This document shows, one piece after another, positions 46,676 through 54,518 of a DNA stretch of 64,000 nt; the first letter of the stretch is position 1, and the number at the start of each line of letters is the position of its first letter. The notes below the pieces were generated by a model. That model did not search any database, was not told the DNA's origin, and saw nothing but the letters and a program-made list of their open reading frames with translations. This DNA is from Streptomyces sindenensis (GTDB lineage Bacteria > Actinomycetota > Actinomycetes > Streptomycetales > Streptomycetaceae): positions 186,001 through 250,000 of the forward strand of contig NZ_BMSG01000006.1 of NCBI RefSeq assembly GCF_014649035.1, written 5' to 3'. Made by a program: the position numbers and the translations under genes.

Positions 46676-47028
46676 GTACGGGAGGCCCCGTCACCGAACC
46701 CCGCCGTCGACCCGTCGTCCTCGGTGCCGATCTCCCACGCCTCGCCCGTCGCCGCGTTGCGCGGGGTCAGGGTGAAGGCGACCTTGTGCGTGCGGCCCGT
46801 GGCCCGGGACGCGTCCGCACCCGCCTCGACCACCCAGGCCTTCACCTTGCCGCCCGCCTTCGCCTCCCGGCGCAGTTCGAGGGTGAACTCCATCTGGATG
46901 TCGCCGACCGCGAAGGACACGGGGTGGTCGGTGCCCCGGGTCGCCGCGTCGATGAGCTGGTTACGGATGGACGCCACGGCGTCCGCGAGCTCGATGCCGT
47001 CCAGCGCGTGGGTGTTCTCGGCCGTCAT
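46672..47028 (-). CDS. Trypco2-family protein, partner of the trypsin-NACHT protein
   Basis: 118 residues. The segment GIELADAVASIRNQLIDA, then VSFAVGDIQMEFTLELRREA and KVKAWVVEAGADAS, matches the trypsin-co-occurring domain 2 (Trypco2) family, which is named for its habit of being encoded beside trypsin-fold conflict proteins. It likely binds or controls the protease, as inhibitor, adaptor or sensor; the mechanism is unknown. Start ATG 47028 with GGGGGA upstream. Its stop overlaps the start of the big gene, so it is made first from a two-gene operon. Confidence 0.85.
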   Translation of the reverse strand: MTAENTHALDGIELADAVASIRNQLIDAATRGTDHPVSFAVGDIQMEFTLELRREAKAGGKVKAWVVEAGADASRATGRTHKVAFTLTPRNAATGEAWEIGTEDDGSTAGFGDGASRT

Positions 47029-47483
47029 GGGTCCCCCGGGGTGCGGTGCCGCTTTCCCGTCAGCGTAGTGAAGTAGCGGGCCGAAGGTCCCGAATCGGAA
47101 GGACTTTGGGCCCACCGGCGGTGACAAGGCGCACAGCCCGAAACGGGCCTACTACGCGTGCTAGGAGAAGAGGTCGTGATCAGCCGCGGGACCTTCGGCC
47201 CGGGGTCGCCGGGCCCTTCCGAGGTTCCGGGCGATACGGCCGTTTCGCGGTGCCATGTCCGGAAAAGGGCCCATGGAACAGGCGTTAAACGTCTTTCGCG
47301 CGAAGGATTTCGTGGCCCGCCCCCACCCCTCATGGAGGGACAACCTCGGTCAATTCCCCTCACCCTCTCTACGGCTTTTCTTCGTAGATGGGGTGTTTGA
47401 GCATCGGCCGGGGGGCGGGTTACCAAGGTTGAGCAAGCCCGGACAGCACGCCGGGTCCACTCACCTTCGGAGGACTTCCTCGT
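47029..47483. other. Divergent intergenic region between trypco2 and the M23 peptidase
   Basis: 455 bp. It must hold promoters for both directions. On the minus strand TACGCT (about 47060-47065) is a -10 candidate for the trypco2 operon. Nearer the peptidase gene are a CTACG/CGTAG hairpin (47379-47397) and a G-rich stretch followed by GGTTACCAAGGTTGAGCAAG (47419-47438). I looked for a c-di-AMP (ydaO) riboswitch, common before Streptomyces wall hydrolases, and did not find its conserved core. Confidence 0.5.
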
Positions 47484-48197
47484 ATGAAGCGCGCAACGAT
47501 CCAGCACACCAACCGCCCGTCCGCCTTCCGCGTCCGTGGCGCCGTCCTGGCCGCCGGCCTGGGGGCGACCGTGGTGCTGGGTGCCGGAACGGCGTTCGCC
47601 TCCAGCGGCTCCGCCGCCGCTGCCCCCCTTGCCGTGAGCACGACCGCCGACTCGGTCGCCCAGCAGGCGGCCTCGCAGGCCAAGGCCGCGGACGCGGCTA
47701 AGAAGGCGGCCGCGAAGCAGGCCTCCGACGCCAAGAAGAAGGCCGAGGACAAGAAGAAGGCCGCGAAGAAGAACGCCGCCTCCTGGAAGGCCCCGGTCAA
47801 GAAGTACACGCTGACCGCCAGCTACGGCACCGGCGGCGCCCGCTGGGCCGCCAAGCACTCCGGCCAGGACTTCGCCGTGCCGGTCGGCACCCCGGTCGTG
47901 GCCGCCCACACCGGCACCGTCGTGAAGGCCGGCCCGAACGGCGCCGGTGACGGCCCCGCGTACGGCAACGCCGTCGTGATCAAGCACTCCAACGGCAAGT
48001 ACTCGCAGTACGCGCACCTGTCGAAGGTCAACGTCAAGATCGGCCAGAAGGTCAAGACGGGCCAGAAGATCGCCCTGTCCGGCAACACCGGCAACTCCAG
48101 CGGCCCGCACCTGCACTTCGAGATCCGCACCACCCCGAACTACGGCTCGGCGCTGAACCCGGCCGCGTTCCTCCGCTCGGTGCACGTCTCCATCTGA
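47484..48197 (+). CDS. Secreted M23 (LytM-type) metallopeptidase
   Basis: 237 residues. A basic start and hydrophobic signal peptide end near AFA-SSG. A Lys/Ala-rich helical linker (about residues 60-100) may bind wall polymers or DNA. The M23 domain has the zinc ligands in KHSGQDFAVPVGTPV (His and Asp) and HLHFEI near the C-terminus. Such enzymes cut peptidoglycan cross-bridges. Start ATG 47484 with GGAGGA upstream. It is close to sigE-cse and disA, both linked to wall homeostasis. Confidence 0.92.
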   Translation: MKRATIQHTNRPSAFRVRGAVLAAGLGATVVLGAGTAFASSGSAAAAPLAVSTTADSVAQQAASQAKAADAAKKAAAKQASDAKKKAEDKKKAAKKNAASWKAPVKKYTLTASYGTGGARWAAKHSGQDFAVPVGTPVVAAHTGTVVKAGPNGAGDGPAYGNAVVIKHSNGKYSQYAHLSKVNVKIGQKVKTGQKIALSGNTGNSSGPHLHFEIRTTPNYGSALNPAAFLRSVHVSI

Positions 48198-48418
48198 TCC
48201 GGCCGGCGTAACCGCGCGGCCCCCGGTCGCGAACCAGGCGCCCGGTGCCACTCGGCACCCGTCCGGCCGCGCAGCACAACCGAAGAGCGTTCAGTGGACC
48301 CGTTACACCCCGGTACCCGGGGCGTGCGCCCGGGTCACCCGACCGACGGCGACGTCGAGGACAGCCTCACGGCTCACTCCTCGGGGTCGCCGTCGGCGTT
48401 TCTCCGCAGACCTCCGCG
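48198..48418. other. Convergent gap, left part
   Basis: 221 bp between the M23 peptidase stop and the tandem array. No gene or clear terminator seen. Confidence 0.4.
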
Positions 48419-48551
48419 GTACGGCTCCGCAGGTCCACGCGATACGGCTCCGCAGGTCCACGCGATACGGCTCCGCAGATCCAAGCGGTACGGCTCCGTA
48501 GACCGCCGCGGCACGGCTCCATAGACCCCGCGATACGGCTCCGGTCCGACG
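48419..48551. repeat. Tandem array of a 23-bp unit between M23 peptidase and cseC
   Basis: Unit ATACGGCTCCGCAGGTCCACGCG in parts: copies at 48419-48441, 48442-48464, 48465-48487, 48488-48510, a 22-bp copy 48511-48532, and a partial copy from 48533. The first two are nearly identical; divergence increases rightward. There are no unique spacers, so it is not a CRISPR array. A 16-bp direct repeat (GTCCGACGGCTGCCGC) follows, one copy just outside and one inside the 3' end of cseC. Confidence 0.88.
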
Positions 48552-48578
48552 GCTGCCGCCCCCTCCCGGGGGCGCCGC

Positions 48579-49916
48579 TCAGTCCGACGGCTGCCGCTGG
48601 TCCGCCATCCGCAGCACCGGGAAGCTCCCCGTCACCGTCGGCGCGTGCTCCGGCAGCCACAGCACCGCGATCGCCCCGCCCGTGCCCTCCGCCGCACCCG
48701 AGGGCGCCGCGTTCCGGAAGGTCAGCCGGGCCCCGAGCACCCGTGCCTGGCCCGCCGCGATCGTCAGCCCCAGCCCGTGCCCGTGCCCGGCCCGGTCCAC
48801 GCTTCCGGTACGGAACCGGCTCGGCCCGTCCCGCAGCAGCTCCTCCGGGAACCCCGGACCGTGGTCGCGGACCCGGACCACCCGGCCCTCGACCGAGACC
48901 TCCACCGGGGTCGAGCCGTGCTTGGCGGCGTTCCCCAGCAGATTGCCGAGGATGCGCTCCAGCCGGCGCGGATCGGTGGAGACCCACGACTCATGGATCA
49001 CCCGCACGGTCACATCGGGGTTCAGCAGCCCGATCCGCCGGCTGACGAACTCCCCGAGCGGCAGCTCCTGGAGCTCCGCCCGCTCCGAGGCACTGTCCAG
49101 GCGGGCCACCTCCAGGACGTCCTCGACCAGCGTCCGCATCGCCTGGGCCCGGTCCCGTACCAGCTCGGTGGGGCGGCCCGGAGGCAGCAGCTCGGCCGCC
49201 GTGAGCAGCCCGGTCACCGGGGTACGCAGCTCATGGGCGATGTCCGCGGTGACCCGGCGCTCCGCCTCGATCCGCTCGTTCAGGGCGTCGGTCAGCGCGT
49301 CGACCGCCCGCGCCAGCTCGTCCGTCTCGTCGCGGACGACCCCGCCGACGGCCTCCCTGACCCGTACGTCCGTCTGCCCCTGGGCGACCCGGCCCGCCGC
49401 GGCCGCCGCCTTGCGCAGCCGGCGCGAGAGCTGGCCGCCGATGAGCACCCCGAGCGCGCAGCCGCCGAAGACCACCGAGACCGAGCCGATGATCAGGGCC
49501 CGGTCCAGATCGTCCATGATCGTGGCGGAGCGGGCCGCGAACCGGGTGTGCAGCGACAGGACGTTCCCGCCCGGCAGCGGCACCGCCGCCCAGACCTCGG
49601 GGACCCCGTCGGCCCCCTGCTCGACATGGGTGGCCCGGCGGTTCTTCCGCACCTCGTCACGCAGGCTCTGCGGGATCGTCGGGTCGTTGAGCTTCGCCCC
49701 GAACTTCGGGCCGCCCTTCTGCATGTTCGTCGCCTCGTAGAACCGCTGGGCGCCCAGCAGCCGCTCCAACTGCACCTCGCGGGCGTTCTCGATCATCGAG
49801 ACACGGGCCGCGTTGTGCACCACGAGGCTCAGTGCCACCGCGATGAGCGCGCCGACCGCCGCGATGGCGACGCTGATCTTCCAGCGGACACCGGTCCGCA
49901 GGGCCAGCCGCTTCAT
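48579..49916 (-). CDS. cseC: Sensor histidine kinase CseC
   Basis: 445 residues. Two transmembrane helices (about residues 14-36 and 145-168) flank a ~100-residue extracytoplasmic sensor. A HAMP segment follows, then HisKA with the phospho-acceptor His228 (DIAHELRTPVTG), and HATPase_c (NLLGNAAKHG; RDHGPGFP). In S. coelicolor, CseC senses cell-wall damage and activates CseB. It is the last gene of sigE-cseA-cseB-cseC, 55 bp after cseB. The gene is identified by operon position as well as sequence. Confidence 0.93.
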   Translation of the reverse strand: MKRLALRTGVRWKISVAIAAVGALIAVALSLVVHNAARVSMIENAREVQLERLLGAQRFYEATNMQKGGPKFGAKLNDPTIPQSLRDEVRKNRRATHVEQGADGVPEVWAAVPLPGGNVLSLHTRFAARSATIMDDLDRALIIGSVSVVFGGCALGVLIGGQLSRRLRKAAAAAGRVAQGQTDVRVREAVGGVVRDETDELARAVDALTDALNERIEAERRVTADIAHELRTPVTGLLTAAELLPPGRPTELVRDRAQAMRTLVEDVLEVARLDSASERAELQELPLGEFVSRRIGLLNPDVTVRVIHESWVSTDPRRLERILGNLLGNAAKHGSTPVEVSVEGRVVRVRDHGPGFPEELLRDGPSRFRTGSVDRAGHGHGLGLTIAAGQARVLGARLTFRNAAPSGAAEGTGGAIAVLWLPEHAPTVTGSFPVLRMADQRQPSD

Positions 49917-49971
49917 GGGCCCACCACCGGCCGCTCCCTCTGTGGCCGCCTCGGCCGCACCTGTGCCCGTC

Positions 49972-50685
49972 TCATCCGCGCAGCTTGTAGCCGAAGCCGC
50001 GGACCGTGTCGATCCGGTCCTGGCCGATCTTGGTGCGCAGCCGCTGCACATGGACGTCCACGACCCGGGTGTCCCCGCCCCAGCCGTAGTCCCAGACCCG
50101 TTCCAGCAGCCGGTCGCGGGAGAGGACCGTGCCCGGCGCGGACGAGAACTCCAGCAGCAGCCGCATCTCGGTGGGTGTCAGCGCCACCTGCTCACCGGAG
50201 CGCCGCACCTCCATGCCGTCCGTGTCGACTTCCAGATCGCCGAAGACCAGCACCCCGCCGAGCGCCTCGTCCGCCGCCTCCGTACCGCCCGGCCCCGCGC
50301 CGTCCGGTCCGGCCGCGTGGCCGAAGCGGCGCAGCACCGCCCGGATCCGGGCGACCAGGACCGCCCCGTCGAAGGGCTTCGTCACGTAGTCGTCGGCTCC
50401 GGCCTCCAGGCCGAGCACCACGTCGATCGAGTCGGCCCGCGCGGAGAGCATGATCACCGGTACGGTCGACTCGTCCCGGATGCGGCGGCACAGGCTCACC
50501 CCGTCCAGGCCCGGCACCATCACGTCGAGCAGGGCGATGTCCGGCCGGTCGGCGCGGAACGCCTCCAGCCCGGAGAGCCCGTCGGGCATCGCGGTGACCG
50601 TGAAACCGACCCGCTCCAGGGCGAGCTGGGTGGCCTCGCGGATCACGTCGTCGTCCTCGACGAAGAGGACGTGGGTCTCGGCCAT
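49972..50685 (-). CDS. cseB: Response regulator CseB
   Basis: 237 residues, OmpR/PhoB type. The acidic pocket is EDDD at 10-13 and the phospho-acceptor Asp54 lies in IALLDVMVPGLDG; the DNA-binding winged helix includes LTPTEMRLLLEF and RVVDVHVQRLRTKIG. A Gly/Pro/Ala linker of ~25 residues joins the domains. In S. coelicolor CseB activates the sigE promoter when phosphorylated by CseC. Confidence 0.95.
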   Translation of the reverse strand: MAETHVLFVEDDDVIREATQLALERVGFTVTAMPDGLSGLEAFRADRPDIALLDVMVPGLDGVSLCRRIRDESTVPVIMLSARADSIDVVLGLEAGADDYVTKPFDGAVLVARIRAVLRRFGHAAGPDGAGPGGTEAADEALGGVLVFGDLEVDTDGMEVRRSGEQVALTPTEMRLLLEFSSAPGTVLSRDRLLERVWDYGWGGDTRVVDVHVQRLRTKIGQDRIDTVRGFGYKLRG

Positions 50686-50719
50686 GGGGCTGCTTCTCGC
50701 TTTCCGTTCCTGCCCGGTG

Positions 50720-51493
50720 TCAGTCTCTGCCCGGCCGCGCCGGTTCGTCGCTCGGTTCCGGCTCCACCGGCTCCACCGGCTCCGACTGCACGGGCAGGTC
50801 GCCGTCCGTGCCCTCGACGGCCCGGCTGAAGTCGTTGTGCACCCGGTCGTGCTCGGTGAAGCGGTCGCTCGCCCAACGGTAGGTGACCACTTCCGAGCCG
50901 GACGGGGACGCCAGCGGGTCCTTCGAACCGTAGACCTGGGTCGTCACCACCAGATCCCCCCGGTCGATCGTTCCGTACACGGCGGGGACCTCGGCGGCGA
51001 AGACGTTCTTGTACGAGCCGTCGTCGTCCGCCCGGTACACGTACGTCCCGACGCTCACCGAGTCGGCGCAGCTCATCACGTTGACGACCACGTCGGCGGT
51101 CCGGCCACCGGTCATCGAGCCGTAGGAGGTGTCGATCGGATAGGCCTTGCCCGCGCAGGGCTTGAGCCCCTCCCGGACCCGCTCGCCCACCTTGGGGTCG
51201 CTCTTGAGGAGCCGTACGGCGTCGACCCGCCGCACGGGCGGGGTCGTGCCGGACGGGCTGGGCTGCTGGGTGATCTGGGCGACCGGCTGACTGCCGGCGG
51301 GACCCTCGTCCCGGGTGCCGGTGCCGCCCGAGGAGCAGCCGACGCCGAACAGCCCGAAGGCGACGAGTCCGGCCAAGGCCGTGCCACTCGCCGCCGTACC
51401 GCCCCGAAAGCGCGGCCTCCGGACCGGTCTCCCCGGCCCGTCGCCGCCCCCGAGGCCGCCACCCCCACCGCTGCTGCCACTCAGGCCGCGCAC
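50720..51493 (-). CDS. cseA: Lipoprotein CseA, negative regulator of the SigE system
   Basis: 257 residues. A Gly/Ser-rich start is followed by a signal segment with lipobox FGVGC, then a variable linker and a ~150-residue extracytoplasmic domain with one Cys pair (PCAGKA; MSCADS). In S. coelicolor CseA dampens sigE expression from outside the membrane. The GTG at 51493 lies inside the sigE coding end (13-bp overlap), so the two are translationally coupled. The acidic EPVEPVEPEP tail is low complexity. Confidence 0.88.
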   Translation of the reverse strand: MRGLSGSSGGGGGLGGGDGPGRPVRRPRFRGGTAASGTALAGLVAFGLFGVGCSSGGTGTRDEGPAGSQPVAQITQQPSPSGTTPPVRRVDAVRLLKSDPKVGERVREGLKPCAGKAYPIDTSYGSMTGGRTADVVVNVMSCADSVSVGTYVYRADDDGSYKNVFAAEVPAVYGTIDRGDLVVTTQVYGSKDPLASPSGSEVVTYRWASDRFTEHDRVHNDFSRAVEGTDGDLPVQSEPVEPVEPEPSDEPARPGRD

Positions 51494-52143
51494 CGCTCCA
51501 TCCCCCGCTCGTCGTGACGCCCGTTCCGCTGCGCCGATGTGTGTGCCTTCGCCCCCGGCACCGACGTCAGCGGCGACCGCTGGGCGGGGACACGGGCGGA
51601 GGTGGCCGGCGTCGTGCTCCGGTGCTCCCGGGCGACCGCCTCGCGACTGTCCAGCTCGCGGCTCTCCAGCTCCTGCCGCAGTCGCGCCAGGGCCCGGTGC
51701 AGCGTGCTCTTGACCGTACCGGCCGACATGCCGAGCGCCGCGGCCGTCTCCTCCGTGCTCATCTGCTCCCAGTGTCGCAGCACGACGACGCTGCGCTGCT
51801 TGGGAGCCAGAATCCCGAGGATGTCCATCAGCAGGGCGCGGTCGGCGCGCTGCTCACTGCCGTCGTCGACGCTCGCGTCGGGCAGCTGCTCGGTCGGGAC
51901 CTCTTCGAGCTTGCGCGCCCGCCACCACTCCGTACGGGTGTTGATCATGACGCGGCGCAGATAGGCGTCGGCCAGGGACTTGTCGGCGATGCCGTCCCAG
52001 CGGCCGTACGTCCGCACGAGGGCGGTCTGCAGCAGGTCCTGGGCGTCGACCGGGTCGGGGACCAGCCGGCGCGCACTGCGCAGCAGCGCGTCCTGCCGTG
52101 TGCGTACGTAGTCCTCGAACGCGAGCACCTCGCCCTGCGCCAT
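51481..52143 (-). CDS. sigE: ECF RNA polymerase sigma factor SigE
   Basis: 220 residues. Region 2 (PDPVDAQDLLQTALVRTYGRW, DAYLRRVMINTRTEWWR) and region 4 (LAPKQRSVVVLRHWEQM, GMSAGTVKSTLHRALARLR) are intact. It directs transcription of cell-envelope stress genes and heads the cse operon. It appears longer than typical ECF factors (about 170-190): roughly 45 extra Ser/Thr/Arg-rich residues precede the RCAA-like end. The ATG at 52143 and its GGAGGC ribosome site lie in one arm of a large inverted repeat. Confidence 0.95.
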   Translation of the reverse strand: MAQGEVLAFEDYVRTRQDALLRSARRLVPDPVDAQDLLQTALVRTYGRWDGIADKSLADAYLRRVMINTRTEWWRARKLEEVPTEQLPDASVDDGSEQRADRALLMDILGILAPKQRSVVVLRHWEQMSTEETAAALGMSAGTVKSTLHRALARLRQELESRELDSREAVAREHRSTTPATSARVPAQRSPLTSVPGAKAHTSAQRNGRHDERGMERCAA

Positions 52144-52212
52144 GACAACCGCCTCCGTCCCCGATGAATCCCCGTGGTCACTGCTGTCGCAGACGCTACG
52201 GAGGCGTTGTCA
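52143..52212 (-). promoter_or_regulatory. Inverted repeat enclosing the sigE ribosome site and start
   Basis: Plus-strand arms at 52143-52158 (TGACAACCGCCTCCGT) and 52198-52212 (ACGGAGGCGTTGTCA) are complementary over 15 pairs with one bulged base; the loop is 39 nt. In the sigE mRNA the GGAGGC ribosome site and the first base of the start codon would be paired. It may instead be a protein-binding palindrome. Seen directly; role inferred. Confidence 0.65.
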
Positions 52213-52312
52213 CGGCGATGTGCGGAGCAGCCGTAGGCCGGTGCACGGCTGCCCATCGGTTGTGTAACAGCGCAGGGACGAGGCCCGGGGAGCCGGGGCG
52301 GGTCCGGCGGGG

Positions 52313-53227
52313 TCAGGTCAGCGGCAGCCGGTACCGCCCGTCGGCCAGCGGCTCGACCAGACCGTCGGCGACCAGCCCGTCCAGCGCCCGGGCCCGCTGC
52401 ACCGGCTCCTCCCACACCGCGTCCAGGGCGGCCTGCGGTACGGGGTTGACCGCGTCCCGCAACACCGCCAGCAGCCGTCCGCGCACCTGGCGGTCGGTAC
52501 CGGCGTACGTCTGGCCCTTGCGCGGCGGACCCTCGTGCGCGGGCTTCCCGGCCAGCCGCCAGGCACATTGCGTGGCGATCGGGCACCGGTCGCAGTCCTC
52601 GTTGCGCGCGGTGCACACGAGGGCGCCCAGCTCCATTGTGGCCGCCGCCCACCGCGCCGCCCGCTCGTCCTCCTCGGGCAGCAGCGCCCGGGCGAGCTTG
52701 CGCTCGGCGGCCGTCGTCGCGTTCGGCGGGTACTGGACCCCGGTGGCGGCGCGGGCGAACACCCGGCGGACGTTCGTGTCGAGCACCGCGTGCCGCTGTC
52801 CGTACGCGAACGAGGCCACGGCCGCCGCCGTGTACTCGCCGATCCCGGGCAGCGCCAGCAATTGGGCGTGCTCGCTCGGTACGTCACCGCCGTGCCGTTC
52901 CGTTATCGCCTGCGCGGCCCCGTGCAGCCGCAGTGCGCGGCGCGGGTAGCCGAGCCGGCCCCAGGCGCGGACCGCCTCGCCGGGCGCCTCGGCGGCCAGG
53001 TCGGCGGGGCGGGGCCAGCGGGCGAGCCACTGTTCGTACACCGGGAGGACCCGGCTCACCGGGGTCTGCTGCAGCATGAACTCGCTGACCATCACGCCCC
53101 AGGCGCCCGCTTCGGGGCGGCGCCAGGGCAGATCGCGGGCGTGCTGCTCGAACCACCCGATGACGGGGGCGTGGAGGGAGGCGGCGGCGGGGGGCGTCTG
53201 GGGTGAGGGGGAAGTCATGGCAGTCAT
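52313..53227 (-). CDS. mutY: A/G-specific adenine glycosylase MutY
   Basis: 304 residues. HhH-GPD fold with catalytic Glu49 (VSEFMLQQT), helix-hairpin-helix LPGIGEYTAAA and catalytic Asp150 (VLDTNV). The [4Fe-4S] ligands Cys204, 211, 214 and 220 have the canonical C-x6-C-x2-C-x5-C spacing. It removes adenine opposite 8-oxoguanine. The NUDIX-like C-terminal domain of E. coli MutY is lacking, as in many actinobacteria. ATG 53227 or 53218 could start. It is followed on the same strand by nothing until sigE. Confidence 0.94.
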   Translation of the reverse strand: MTAMTSPSPQTPPAAASLHAPVIGWFEQHARDLPWRRPEAGAWGVMVSEFMLQQTPVSRVLPVYEQWLARWPRPADLAAEAPGEAVRAWGRLGYPRRALRLHGAAQAITERHGGDVPSEHAQLLALPGIGEYTAAAVASFAYGQRHAVLDTNVRRVFARAATGVQYPPNATTAAERKLARALLPEEDERAARWAAATMELGALVCTARNEDCDRCPIATQCAWRLAGKPAHEGPPRKGQTYAGTDRQVRGRLLAVLRDAVNPVPQAALDAVWEEPVQRARALDGLVADGLVEPLADGRYRLPLT

Positions 53228-53439
53228 GGCACTGACGATCCTGGCACGGAAGGCGGGGCGGGCGTCACGGACGCGGGGGTGTCGGCCCGCGCGGAGGGCC
53301 CAGGGGGTGACAACGCCACCCGTTCTGTCCCCTGTGACCGGGTCGCGGCCCTCCTCCCGTGATGATGATCGGCAAAACTTGTGAGCGGTGCGGCGGGTGG
53401 GGCCGGACTCGGTCCGGATCTCTCGTAGAGTTCGGCCTT

Positions 53440-54279
53440 GTGGGATCTATGCGCAATCCGGTCGGTCCGCTTCCCTCCAGCATCTACTGGCGACGAAGGG
53501 CGGTAGCGGGACTTCTGGTTGCGCTCCTCGCCGTGCTGATCGCCTGGGCGGTGACGTCCGGCGGCGGCAGCGGAAGTGGCAACGACGACGCCAAGTCCGG
53601 CGGCTCCGACCCCGTCGAGTCGATCACTCCCGGCCCGGGCGGCTCCGGTCCCGCGATCAGCCAACAGCCGGGCGGCCGCGACGAGTCGGACGACGAGAAC
53701 GGCTCGGGCGGTACGGACGGCTCCGACGGCTCGGGCGGTCCGGGCGGCGGCGGGTCGTCCGACGGTTCGTCAACGGGCGGTACGGGCACGGGTTCTGGCG
53801 ACTCGCCCGGTGCGGGTACGGCCGGTTCGGGCGGCGGCAGTGCGGGCCAGCAGGTCCCTGCCGGGTCCCCGCTCCCCGAGTGCAAGCCGTCGGCCGTGCA
53901 GTTGAGCCTGCGGACGAAGGTCAGTTACGGCCCCGACGACAAGCCGAAGTTCGAGCTGATCGCGAAGAACACGTCGTCGACCACGTGCAAGGCCGACTTC
54001 GGCCCGAAGAACGCGGTGCTCACGGTGACCGAGGCGGGGGGCGAGGACGACGACCCGATCTGGTCCTCGAAGGACTGCCCCGCGGCGGGTGGCCCGCTGT
54101 TCCTGAAGGTGCCGGCGGGGGCGACGGTGATCCACACGGTGGACTGGAACCGCACCCTGTCCGCGCCCGGCTGCGCGACGCCGCCGTCGGGGAAGGCGGG
54201 CCCGGGAACGTACCTCCTGGAGGCGAAGGCGCCGGGAGAGCCGGTCCAGCGAGCATCGTTCGTCCTGGCCAAGGACTGA
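53440..54279 (+). CDS. Single-pass secreted-type protein with low-complexity linker
   Basis: 279 residues from GTG 53440 (VGSMRNPVGPLPSSIYWRRR); ATG 53449 is the alternative. One N-terminal transmembrane helix follows the basic patch. Then comes a ~100-residue Gly/Ser/Asp-rich linker, and a compact C-terminal domain of ~120 residues with three visible cysteines (CKPS, TTCKADF, KDCPAAGG) plus GCATPP, probably beta-rich and disulfide-bonded, similar to DUF4232-like exported domains. TAGAGT at 53426-53431 suggests a leaderless start. Function unknown. Confidence 0.82.
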   Translation: MGSMRNPVGPLPSSIYWRRRAVAGLLVALLAVLIAWAVTSGGGSGSGNDDAKSGGSDPVESITPGPGGSGPAISQQPGGRDESDDENGSGGTDGSDGSGGPGGGGSSDGSSTGGTGTGSGDSPGAGTAGSGGGSAGQQVPAGSPLPECKPSAVQLSLRTKVSYGPDDKPKFELIAKNTSSTTCKADFGPKNAVLTVTEAGGEDDDPIWSSKDCPAAGGPLFLKVPAGATVIHTVDWNRTLSAPGCATPPSGKAGPGTYLLEAKAPGEPVQRASFVLAKD

Positions 54280-54290
54280 CGGACCCGCGC

Positions 54291-54510
54291 TCAGCCCGTC
54301 CGGCGACCACTTAAGCCCGTCCGGCGTTTGAGGACGGAACCGTCCACGTGGACGAGCGAGGCACTCATGGGTCCGGGCGGGCCGGCCCGTATGAGCACCG
54401 CCCACCGGGCAGCAGGGTTCCGCCCTCAAACGCCGGACGGGCTGGAGGCGGTCCGGGCTCAGCCCTCAAGCGCCTGGCGGGCCGGGAGGGGCGCCGGACG
54501 GGCTTGGAGG
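54291..54510. repeat. Cluster of dispersed GCCCGTCCGGCGTTTGAGG repeats in inverted orientation
   Basis: Forward copies at 54291-54305 (partial) and 54311-54341 (complete); reverse copies at 54414-54447 (complete) and, degenerate, 54464-54510. The complete forward and reverse copies make an approximately 28-bp inverted repeat with one mismatch. Between them are the 14-bp palindrome CGTCCACGTGGACG (54340-54353) and a CTCAT/ATGAG hairpin. It sits between convergent 3' ends and likely doubles as a bidirectional terminator. Confidence 0.8.
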
Positions 54511-54518
54511 GGCAGGCC

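Noticed and set aside
47262-47300. SigE-type promoter (GGAAC ... GTC) before the M23 gene
   Set aside because: GGAAC and GTC are only 11 nt apart; ECF promoters of this type need about 15-17.
47255-47483. c-di-AMP (ydaO) riboswitch before the M23 peptidase
   Set aside because: Streptomyces wall hydrolases often have one, but the conserved GGGGTGAATC-type core and the paired flanking elements are not present.
48419-48551. CRISPR array
   Set aside because: Units are directly adjacent with no unique spacers, they diverge progressively, and no cas genes are near.
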